Shown here piece after piece: positions 48,576 to 56,080 of a stretch of DNA of 64,000 nucleotides (its first letter is position 1; each line of letters begins with the position of its first letter). The notes below the pieces were generated by a model that had not been told where the DNA came from, did no database searches, and saw only the letters and a program-made list of their open reading frames with translations. The stretch comes from Actinomadura rudentiformis (GTDB lineage: Bacteria > Actinomycetota > Actinomycetes > Streptosporangiales > Streptosporangiaceae), in NCBI RefSeq assembly GCF_008923185.1, contig NZ_WBMT01000019.1:124001-188000 (forward strand). The letters are read 5' to 3'. A program made the translations under genes and the position numbers.

Positions 48576-49814
48576 ATGAATACTCAGCAAGCAGTACTGA
48601 GCCCCGGCAGAGCGCGCCTCACCCTGGCCACACTGTTCCTCGGCATGTTCGTGCTGGGCAGTGCCGAACTGCTCGTGGTCGGCGTGCTCGACCTGATCGC
48701 CGCCGATCTCCAGGTCTCCATCCCCGCGGCCGGCACGCTGGTGACCGCCTACGCGGCGGGCCTGGCCATCGGCGGCCCGATCCTGACCGCGCTGACCATC
48801 AAACTGAACAGGAGGTCCGTTCTGATCGGCGCGCTCCTTCTGTTCGCGCTGGCCAATCTGCTTTTGGTACTGATCACCGATTACGGCCTGTTCCTCGCGG
48901 CGCGGGTCGTCGCCGGAGCGCTGCAGGGCGTGTTCATCGGTGCTGCGTTCACGGCCGGTATCGCGGTCGTTCCGCCGGAACGCATGGGCCGGGCGATGTC
49001 AGTGGTCATCTCCGGCGTCGCGGTATCGGCCGCGCTGGGCTCGCCGCTGGGCACGCTGGTCGGCCAGGCGCTGGGCTGGCGCGGCTCGTTCACCGCAGTC
49101 GTCGGGCTCACCGTGGTCGCGCTGCTTGCCACGCTGGTGCTGGTCCCGCCGGTGCCCGGCACCGGCAGCGGCGCTGCCGGCCAGGCCAAGCACGCCTTTG
49201 CTCCACGCGTCCTCGCCGTACTGGCCCTGACCCTGCTCATCTACGCCGCGCTATATGCGGCCCTGACCTACCTCGTGCCGTTCCTCCAGGGCATCACCGG
49301 CGTCTCCGGCACGCTGATCAGTGTGTTCCTCCTGGCCTACGGCGCGGCCACGGCGGCGGGTTCGTTCAGCGGTGGCCGGTTCGCCGACGCCAACGCCGCG
49401 CGCACCCTCATCGTCGGGACCGCCGGCGTCGCGGTCTCCCTGCTGGCGCTCTACCTCCTCGGCGCGATCGCGGTCCTCGCGGCGCTGGGGCTGCTGGCCT
49501 TGGGCCTGTTCGTCGGCGTCATGACGCCCTCGCTCCAGTACCGCGTGATGAGCCTGGCCGGACCCGGCGGCGCGCTGGCGCAGTCGCTGCCCGCCTCCGC
49601 GGTCAACGTGGGCATCGCGTTCGGCTCGGCCGCCGGTGGCGTGGCGATCGGCAACTCCACCGCCTCGTCCGCAGTGATCACTGGCTTGATCATCGCTGTG
49701 ATCGTCATCCCGGTCGCCTGGGGTACGAGCTTCCTGAAGCCCCCGGCGGTCCAGGACGCGGCAGGACGAGCAGCCACTCCCAGCAGCACCCCGGCTACGA
49801 CCACCAAGCCCTAG
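48576..49814 (+). CDS. MFS transporter (DHA1/AraJ-type)
   Basis: A 412-residue protein with twelve membrane segments. Features are TLATLFLGMFVLGSAELLVVGVL (helix 1), ITYAAGLAIGGPILTAL-like helix 2, RRSVLIGALLLFALANLLL (motif A region), RVVAGALQGVFIGAAF (motif B/C-like) and repeated glycine-rich helices. It is most like the DHA1 drug:H+ antiporters such as AraJ/CmlA-type exporters. The ATG at 48576 has AAGGA 4 nt upstream. Its operator set ties expression to the adjacent TetR; the drug is unknown. Confidence 0.9.
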   Translation: MNTQQAVLSPGRARLTLATLFLGMFVLGSAELLVVGVLDLIAADLQVSIPAAGTLVTAYAAGLAIGGPILTALTIKLNRRSVLIGALLLFALANLLLVLITDYGLFLAARVVAGALQGVFIGAAFTAGIAVVPPERMGRAMSVVISGVAVSAALGSPLGTLVGQALGWRGSFTAVVGLTVVALLATLVLVPPVPGTGSGAAGQAKHAFAPRVLAVLALTLLIYAALYAALTYLVPFLQGITGVSGTLISVFLLAYGAATAAGSFSGGRFADANAARTLIVGTAGVAVSLLALYLLGAIAVLAALGLLALGLFVGVMTPSLQYRVMSLAGPGGALAQSLPASAVNVGIAFGSAAGGVAIGNSTASSAVITGLIIAVIVIPVAWGTSFLKPPAVQDAAGRAATPSSTPATTTKP

Positions 49815-49837
49815 CTACGCGCAGCGACGGAAAATCG

Positions 49838-51295
49838 TCACAGGCAGTCCCAGACTTTGCGGTCGTCACCGCGCGGATCCTGAACGACCTCGTTTGTGGC
49901 GCCGTCGAAGACCTTGACGGAACGGGTGGAGGGGTCGAACTGCGGCCAGCCCGGATCGCCGTGGACGGCGAAGTCGACCCACGCCCGGTGCATGACGTCG
50001 GCCAGCTCTTGGGGCGGATTCTCTCCCGCCATCCCCAGGGCGTCGGGCGAGCGCAGGTTGTCGAAGACGAAGCCGAGCTCCAAGCCATGGCACGCACCAA
50101 GGCCGAGATTGGGCGAGCACCAGGCGAACTCGTACATCCAGGTCGGCGAGTGCGCCTCCGCGATCCGGTTGGCGGGCAGGCGGAAGAAGCTGTCGGTGAT
50201 CAGCAGGGCCAGCACCTCACCGGCCGACAGGTCGGCGTGGTTGTCGCGGTAGGCGGCGGTGACGGACGGCTGGATGCCGAAGCCGGTGGCGATGACGTTC
50301 ACCAGGTCGGGTGTGACCACGTCGGCCAGCCCGTTCGGCATCAAGAAGAGGCGGAACTCCTCGGCCGTGGAGCCGATGAGCAGGTCCACGTCACGTCCCG
50401 CGCCGTCCGCGATCGCGTCCTCCGCACGCCGGGCATAGAGATCACCGTCCAGCACCGGCATGAGCGACATGGCCGCCGCCGCGGTCGTCCGGCCCCAGCG
50501 ACCGGGATCGGGCAGCGCCGCGACCTCCGCGGCGACCGCTGCCTGCACCGGAATGATCGTGGCCGGGTCGAGCGCGGCGAAGCCCTCGGCGGTGGGCTCG
50601 ACGCCCAGCCGCGTGGCCATCTCCTTGGTGACCAGCAGCGCGTCCTCGGGCGACTGGGCGATGCTGCCGGCGCCGGACTGCGCGATCGCCCGGTGGAAGA
50701 GACCGAGATCCAGCGAAAGAAGCGTGGTGACGCTCATCGCACCGGCCGATTCGCCGAACGCCGTCACCCGCTCCGGATCACCGCCGAACGCCGCGATGTT
50801 GTCGCGTACCCACTCCAGCGCCGCGATCTGGTCGCGCAGACCTCGGTTGAGCGGCGCGCCCGGCAGGTAGGCGAAACCCTCGACACCCAGCCGGTAGTTG
50901 ATCGTCACACACACCACGCCGTCACGGGCGAACGGCCGGCCGTTGTAGATGTCCACCGCGCCCGAGCCGTTGCGGAAGGCACCGCCGTGGATCCACACCA
51001 TGACCGGCAATCCGGAGCCGCCGGGTGTCCACACGTTCAGGTTGAGGCAGTCCTCACCCGGGATCACGGGGTCTGGCAGCAGTGCGTCGTACGGCTTCGG
51101 ATAACCGGGCTTGGGCACGGTCGGCCCGTACTCCAAGGCGTCCCGCACGCCCTCCCAAGGCTCGGGCGGCTGCGGTCCCTGGAAACGGTGGGGACCGAAC
51201 GGCGGCGCAGCGTACGGGATCCCGAGGAACGCGGCGACCCCGTCCTCAACCTTGCCGCGGACCTTGCCGTACGTCGTCTGAACGACCGTCTCCAT
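49838..51295 (-). CDS. Carboxylesterase type B
   Basis: A 485-residue alpha/beta hydrolase of the type B carboxylesterase/PNB esterase family. GKVEDGVAAFLGIPYAAPP, EDCLNLNVWTPG, VMVWIHGGAF (oxyanion hole) and FGESAGAMS (nucleophile Ser) are characteristic, and a His in CHGLELGFVF near the end can complete the triad. The length (485) is normal. It is convergent with the MFS gene, whose TetR may respond to a related ester drug; this link is inference only. Confidence 0.93.
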   Translation of the reverse strand: METVVQTTYGKVRGKVEDGVAAFLGIPYAAPPFGPHRFQGPQPPEPWEGVRDALEYGPTVPKPGYPKPYDALLPDPVIPGEDCLNLNVWTPGGSGLPVMVWIHGGAFRNGSGAVDIYNGRPFARDGVVCVTINYRLGVEGFAYLPGAPLNRGLRDQIAALEWVRDNIAAFGGDPERVTAFGESAGAMSVTTLLSLDLGLFHRAIAQSGAGSIAQSPEDALLVTKEMATRLGVEPTAEGFAALDPATIIPVQAAVAAEVAALPDPGRWGRTTAAAAMSLMPVLDGDLYARRAEDAIADGAGRDVDLLIGSTAEEFRLFLMPNGLADVVTPDLVNVIATGFGIQPSVTAAYRDNHADLSAGEVLALLITDSFFRLPANRIAEAHSPTWMYEFAWCSPNLGLGACHGLELGFVFDNLRSPDALGMAGENPPQELADVMHRAWVDFAVHGDPGWPQFDPSTRSVKVFDGATNEVVQDPRGDDRKVWDCL

Positions 51296-51429
51296 GCGCG
51301 CCCACCCGGACTAGAACGAAGTTCAAACGAGCGTACGTGAGCGCCCCATCCCAACGGAACCATCGGCGCAGCGCAACAGACGCGGTGGGCGGCGCGGGTT
51401 CAAGAGTCGAAACGGCGGTGCCGGCGCGG

Positions 51430-51846
51430 TCAGCGAAGGGCGGGGGCTTGGGCGCGGCAAGGCCTGATGGCGGCGTGCCTGGTCAGCGGCCAGGCGAGGG
51501 CGTCGGCGACGGTTGCGCGGATGGTGAAGTCGCGCTCCAGGCCGGTCGCGCGCAGCAGCTTGGTCACTTGGGAGCAGGGCGCCGCCACCACGAGGGCGGC
51601 ACCGACGACGGAGGCGCGGCGGCGCACGCCTGTCAGAACGGTCAGGCCGGTCGCGTCGCAGAACGACACCGCCGACAGGTCGAGGATCAGCAGCCGGGTG
51701 TCGGTTCGGATCACGTCCGACAACCGGTCACGAAGCGGCGGCGCGGTGGCGAGGTCGAGCTCACCGCGCAACCGGACGACGGTGTACGCGGGTCTCCGCA
51801 GGACAGACAGGGTCTGCTCCGCTCCACGGGCATGGCTGGGCGTCAC
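51430..51846 (-). CDS. STAS-domain anti-sigma factor antagonist
   Basis: A 138-residue protein with one STAS domain: YTVVRLRGELDLATAPPLRDRLSDVI, and LILDLSAVSFCDATGLTVL, where the SpoIIAA-type phosphoacceptor (usually Ser in DS[ST]G) is here Thr in DATG. RATVADALAWPL is the C-terminal helix. Antagonists bind an RsbW-type kinase and free a SigB/F factor; the only such kinase in view is 44 kb away, so a link is speculative. No neighbour suggests a local partner. Confidence 0.85.
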   Translation of the reverse strand: MTPSHARGAEQTLSVLRRPAYTVVRLRGELDLATAPPLRDRLSDVIRTDTRLLILDLSAVSFCDATGLTVLTGVRRRASVVGAALVVAAPCSQVTKLLRATGLERDFTIRATVADALAWPLTRHAAIRPCRAQAPALR

Positions 51847-52203
51847 GACATTCTCCTACCTGCGACGGCGCGCAGATCTGAATCAGAGGGACTTCGGGTG
51901 AACCGGTGGGCGGTCGTACCGGCGGACGGGTGCCGCCGGGAAGCCGCTACGGCCGCGCCAAGCGCGTGACGACCCCTTCGGGGGGCGCTTGGGTAGGCGA
52001 GTCAGCCTCAAGAGAAGTATGCCCTTACTACCGGACTGACGAAAGTCTACGCGCCCCAGGGAGGAAAGAACAGGAAATCTTCAGGTTTTTGCCGCTGTGA
52101 CCTACAATACTTCGGCCCTTCGACCGGCGCCGGTCCCTGCCGGCCGCGGGGGGCAGCCAGGTGAAATGAAGATCACAACGAACGTCGCGCAGGGCGATGC
52201 GCG
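51847..52203. other. 357-bp gap without recognisable gene
   Basis: Between the STAS gene start and the TetR gene end (both minus strand). No frame with family features, tRNA shape or strong dyad is seen; presumably it holds the STAS promoter. Confidence 0.5.
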
Positions 52204-52815
52204 TCAGTGGGCGTGGAGCATGCGGGTGAGGTGGTCGCGGGCGAAGGCGCGGATGGCGGGTTCGTCGTCCAGGGTCAGGCCGCCGCCGGGGACCAGGAGA
52301 AGGGAAAGCGCTACGCGCAGGAGCACCTCGGCGACCGTCGCGAAGTCCTGGGGGTCGTCGGGACGGGCGCGGCGGAGGCGGTCGGCGAGGATGTCGCGGG
52401 CGGCGACCATGACGGCGCCGCCGTTCATGCTGAGCTGCGGGAGGAACGCCTCGGGCTCGCTCTGCAGGACCCGGGTCATGAGCGGGTGGGTACGGGCGCC
52501 CTGGAGGCCGGCGACGAAGCCCTCGACCACGGCGTCCTCGGGCGAGGGCAGGTCTTCGGTCGCGTCGGCGATGGCGGTGAGGAAGCGGTGCACCTCGCGC
52601 AGGATCACGGCCTGGAGGAGCTGCTCCTTGTTCGTGAACCGGCGGTAGATCGTCGTGCGGGCGACTCCGGCGCGCTTGGCGACGTCCTCGACGCTGACGC
52701 GGCGCAGCCCGTACGTCTCGAACTCCGCCAGGGCGGCGTCGAGGATCCGGGTGTCCAGATCGTCGGTGTCAGGGGTGGCGGCGAGCAGCCCGGTCAACGC
52801 AGCGTCCATGGTCAT
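52204..52815 (-). CDS. TetR-family regulator of the MpaB/P450 cluster
   Basis: A 203-residue TetR. Its helix-turn-helix is DTRILDAALAEFETYGLRRVSVEDVAKRAGVARTTIYRRFTNKEQLLQAVIL. The C-terminal domain lacks known-ligand signatures. It is divergent from the oxygenase gene, with a 96-bp spacer holding the motif TGTAGCTGTGT (minus strand, 52860-52870) that nearly recurs before the P450 gene. It likely represses this cluster. Confidence 0.88.
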   Translation of the reverse strand: MTMDAALTGLLAATPDTDDLDTRILDAALAEFETYGLRRVSVEDVAKRAGVARTTIYRRFTNKEQLLQAVILREVHRFLTAIADATEDLPSPEDAVVEGFVAGLQGARTHPLMTRVLQSEPEAFLPQLSMNGGAVMVAARDILADRLRRARPDDPQDFATVAEVLLRVALSLLLVPGGGLTLDDEPAIRAFARDHLTRMLHAH

Positions 52816-52911
52816 AACCCTATTTCCTGGCCGGATCCCCTACTGTAACCCGCAACGAGACACAGCTACAATCTTCGTAGTTCTGTTCCTCGCACTCCCT
52901 GGCGGTGGCCC

Positions 52912-53748
52912 ATGACGGAGACCGAGCCGCTCGGTCCGGACTCGTTGACCTGGCGATACTTCGGCGACACGCGGATGTTGCTGGTGGGCCCGCGCGCGGC
53001 CTTGCTGCAGAACATGCTGCCCGCGCTCGGCCAGGGCGTTCTGGACCACTCGGTGTTCTTCTCCGAGACGTTCGCGCGCCTCAAGCGGTCCGCCGGGCCG
53101 ATCCTCAACACGGTGTACGGCGGTTCGCGGTCGGCGGAGGTCGGGCGGCGGGTCCGCGACTACCACCGGGACATCAAGGGCACGATGCCGGACGGCTCCC
53201 GCTATCACGCGCTCGATCCGGAGACCTACTTCTGGGCGCATGCGACCTTCCTCGACACCATGGTCTACGGGATCGAGACGTTCATCCGGCCCCTCAGCGA
53301 ATCCGAGAAGCGCCGGATCTATGAGGAGTCCAAGACCTGGTTCCGCATGTACGGGGTGAGCGACCGAGGCATGCCCGAAGACTGGGAGGCCTTCCAGGCG
53401 TACTGGAAGCAGATGCTCGAAGAGGTCGTCGTCCCGCACAAGACCGCCCGCTATGGCGTCGGCTACGTCACCAAGGGCCTGCCTGCCCCGCCGAAGGTTC
53501 CGGCCGCGTTGTGGCGTGTGATCTCGCCGCCGTTCAACTCTGTGGCCCGCTTCATCACGGTCGGTGGCCTGCATCCCCGCATGCGCGAACTGCTCGACCT
53601 GCCGTGGACCGCCGCCGACGAGCGCCGTTACCAGCGCTTCGCCGCCGGAGTCCGCCGGCTCAACCGAGCCTGGCCGCTACTGCCCGAAGCCATCCGCTAT
53701 CTCCCTCAGGCAAGGGCGGCCTTCCGCCGCGACGGCCACCCCCGCTGA
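52912..53748 (+). CDS. Oxygenase MpaB-family protein (DUF2236)
   Basis: A 278-residue protein with the DUF2236/MpaB pattern: WRYFGDTRMLLVGPRAALLQNMLPALGQGVLDHS near the start, ALDPETYFWAHATFLDTMVYGIETFIRPLSE with a conserved His in WAHATF, and YYEESKTWFRMYG-type and KTARYGVGYVTKGLP-type blocks. The family takes its name from fungal MpaB', an oxygenase in mycophenolic acid synthesis; other members are the rubber oxygenase Lcp, which binds heme b. The GGTGG before the ATG at 52912 may serve as ribosome-binding site. It is the divergent partner of the TetR gene. Confidence 0.83.
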   Translation: MTETEPLGPDSLTWRYFGDTRMLLVGPRAALLQNMLPALGQGVLDHSVFFSETFARLKRSAGPILNTVYGGSRSAEVGRRVRDYHRDIKGTMPDGSRYHALDPETYFWAHATFLDTMVYGIETFIRPLSESEKRRIYEESKTWFRMYGVSDRGMPEDWEAFQAYWKQMLEEVVVPHKTARYGVGYVTKGLPAPPKVPAALWRVISPPFNSVARFITVGGLHPRMRELLDLPWTAADERRYQRFAAGVRRLNRAWPLLPEAIRYLPQARAAFRRDGHPR

Positions 53749-53751
53749 CGG

Positions 53752-54555
53752 CTAATTGCGAATGCGGGCGTCATAGGACTTGCGAGCGTCCGCGTCGTAC
53801 TCCAGGAAGATCTTGTCGAGGCCGTAGCGGCGCGCGATCGCCTGCTTGAGGCGGTCCGGGAGGAGAGCGCCGAGGCGGATCTGGGCTGCGAGCTTCGCCG
53901 GGACCACCACCTGCGGGCGGGGCTTGCCGACCAGCGCGACGACGGCGGCGGCGATGTCCTCCGGCTCGGCGTTCTTCTGGCCCTTCGGGCTGCGGGTGCC
54001 CGCGATCAGCTCGGTGTTGGTGAACGTGGGCAGCACCGCCGAGACGTGGACGCCACGATCCTGCACCTCCAGCCGGGTGGCCTCGGTGAACGCGACGACG
54101 GCGGCCTTGCTCGCGTTGTAGAGGGCCATCCCGGGCGTCGGCACCACGCCCGCGACCGAGGCGATGTTGATGATCTGCCCGTGACCCCGCGAGAGCATGC
54201 GGTCCAGGGCGAGCTTGGTGCCGAGCATGACACCGTGCACGTTGATGTCGATGCACCGGCGGGCGTCGGCGTCGCTTTCCGCGGTCACCGGCCCGATCGG
54301 CATGATGCCGGCGTTGTTGACGAGCACGTCCAGCTCGCCGGCCTCGGATTCGACCTTGCCCAGGAAGGCGTCGAACGACTCGCGCGAGGTGACGTCGACC
54401 GTGAACGCCGCGACGCCGAGCTTGTCCCCGGCCTCCTTGACGGCCGCCTCGTCGATGTCACCGATCACGACCGTGGCGCCCTTGCCCTTCAGCGCGCGGG
54501 CGGTGGCGAGACCGATGCCGCGTGCGGCGCCGGTGATGGCGATGACCTTGCTCAT
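53752..54555 (-). CDS. Short-chain dehydrogenase/reductase
   Basis: A 267-residue SDR. TGAARGIGLATARAL (NAD(P) motif), VNNAGIMPIGP, IASVAGVVPTPGMALYNASKAAVVAF (Ser, Tyr, Lys of the catalytic set) are canonical, and the C-terminal ARRYGLDKIFLEYDADARKSYDARI is longer than usual. It starts 16 bp after the P450 stop on the same strand and is the last gene of that operon. It may oxidise an alcohol made by the P450; substrate unknown. Confidence 0.9.
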   Translation of the reverse strand: MSKVIAITGAARGIGLATARALKGKGATVVIGDIDEAAVKEAGDKLGVAAFTVDVTSRESFDAFLGKVESEAGELDVLVNNAGIMPIGPVTAESDADARRCIDINVHGVMLGTKLALDRMLSRGHGQIINIASVAGVVPTPGMALYNASKAAVVAFTEATRLEVQDRGVHVSAVLPTFTNTELIAGTRSPKGQKNAEPEDIAAAVVALVGKPRPQVVVPAKLAAQIRLGALLPDRLKQAIARRYGLDKIFLEYDADARKSYDARIRN

Positions 54556-54571
54556 CGAATCAACCCCAGGC

Positions 54572-55921
54572 TCATTGGATCAACTCCAGTTTGACGGGCA
54601 GGCCGTCCTTGGGCGAAGGCAGAGAGGTGGTGTCGAGCGGCCACTCGTACTTTGCGGGCACGCTCCACCGGTAACGCTGGACGAGCTGGTGCATGATGCC
54701 CTTGACCTGCATGCCGGCGAAATGCAGGCCGATGCATTTGTGCGCGCCACCGCCGAACGGCGCCCACGCGTACTTGTGCACCTTGTCCTCGCGGCGGCCT
54801 GCGGCGAACCGCTCCGGGTCGAACCTGTCAGGCTCCGGCCACCATTCGGGCATGTGGTGGTTGGTCAGCGCGGGGACCATCACGGTCGTCCCAGCCGGAA
54901 TGTGGAAGCCGAGGATCGAGGTGTCCTTGACGACCTTCCGCGGCAACGCCGGCACGGGAGCCACCAGCCGCGTCGCCTCCTTCATCACCAGGTCGATCGA
55001 CTCGAGCTTGTCGAGCTCGTCGAATCGCAGCGGGCCGCCGAGGGCCAGCGACTCCTCCCGCACCCGTTCCTGCCACTCGGGGTACTGGGCGAGGTAGTAC
55101 GCCATCGTCGTGAGCGTGATCGTGGTGGTGTCATGGGCCGCCATCAGTGCGAAGATCATGTGGTTGACGACGTCGTCATCGGTGAAGCGATGGCCGTCAT
55201 CGGTCTCCGCCTGGCACAGCGCGGCGAAGAGGTCGTCTCCCCCTTCTCGCCGCTTGGCGGGCAGGTGCTTGCGGAAGAACTCCTCCAGCTCCTTGCGCGC
55301 CTTCAGGCCCTTGTGCCAGCGCAGCCCGGGCACCGGGAAGCGCACATAGGCCGTCCCCGCCCGCACGGCGCCGATGAACGCGCCGTTGACCCTGTCGGCC
55401 TCGGCACGTTCCAACTCGACGCCCATGAAGACGTCCGTGGCCAGATCCAGGGTGAGCTGCTTGATGTGGTCGTAGACCTTGAACCCCCTCTGGGGCTCCC
55501 AGGCGTCGAGGCCCTTGCTGATCCCGGGCGCCATGGCGTCCATGTACGAGTGCAGCCGCGCCTTGGTGAACGCCTGCTGCATGATGCGGCGGTGGTGCAG
55601 GTGCTCCTCGAAGTCCAGGAGCATGATGCCGCGGTGGAAGAACGGCCCGATGAAGTAGCTCCACGCGGGCCCGTTCGCGAAGGCCTTGTCCCTGTTGACC
55701 AGCACCGCCTCGGCCGCCTCGGGTCCCTGCGCGGTAACGATCCGTTGTCCGAGCAGCCACCCCCAGGTGACGGGCCCGAACTGCTCGTACCGCATCCGGG
55801 CGAAACCGAACGGGTCGCGCATGACCTTGAGCGTGTTGCCGATGTACGGAAGACCTGGCTGTCCGCTCACCGGCTTGAGATCACTGCCTTGCGGTGGCGC
55901 TGCGAGGATGCTCGTGCCCAT
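54572..55921 (-). CDS. Cytochrome P450
   Basis: A 449-residue P450 of the long prokaryotic/CYP110-like type. FALMAAHDTTTITLTTMAYYL is the I-helix oxygen-binding segment, MKEATRLVAP the E-x-x-R, PDRFDPERFA the meander side, and FGGGAHKCIGLHFAGMQVKGI the heme-Cys loop. The ATG at 55919-55921 has GGAGG 5 nt upstream; a 41-residue upstream extension has no homology and is rejected. It shares a 159-bp spacer with the fusion gene upstream, where the TGTAGCT-like motif occurs, so it may also have its own promoter. Substrate likely a fatty or terpenoid molecule, given the ligases. Confidence 0.93.
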   Translation of the reverse strand: MGTSILAAPPQGSDLKPVSGQPGLPYIGNTLKVMRDPFGFARMRYEQFGPVTWGWLLGQRIVTAQGPEAAEAVLVNRDKAFANGPAWSYFIGPFFHRGIMLLDFEEHLHHRRIMQQAFTKARLHSYMDAMAPGISKGLDAWEPQRGFKVYDHIKQLTLDLATDVFMGVELERAEADRVNGAFIGAVRAGTAYVRFPVPGLRWHKGLKARKELEEFFRKHLPAKRREGGDDLFAALCQAETDDGHRFTDDDVVNHMIFALMAAHDTTTITLTTMAYYLAQYPEWQERVREESLALGGPLRFDELDKLESIDLVMKEATRLVAPVPALPRKVVKDTSILGFHIPAGTTVMVPALTNHHMPEWWPEPDRFDPERFAAGRREDKVHKYAWAPFGGGAHKCIGLHFAGMQVKGIMHQLVQRYRWSVPAKYEWPLDTTSLPSPKDGLPVKLELIQ

Positions 55922-56080
55922 AGGCCCTCCGGACCCCGGTCGCGCCGGGACGTGGAACAGATGTGCGGAATGTGTAGCTTTGTTGTAACGCACCCGGCAA
56001 CCGCATGTCCAGAGCAGGCTGCAGTCACCGACCCCGTCCCACATTCACGCCGGCCCCACGCCCCACGCGGGCACAGTCGG

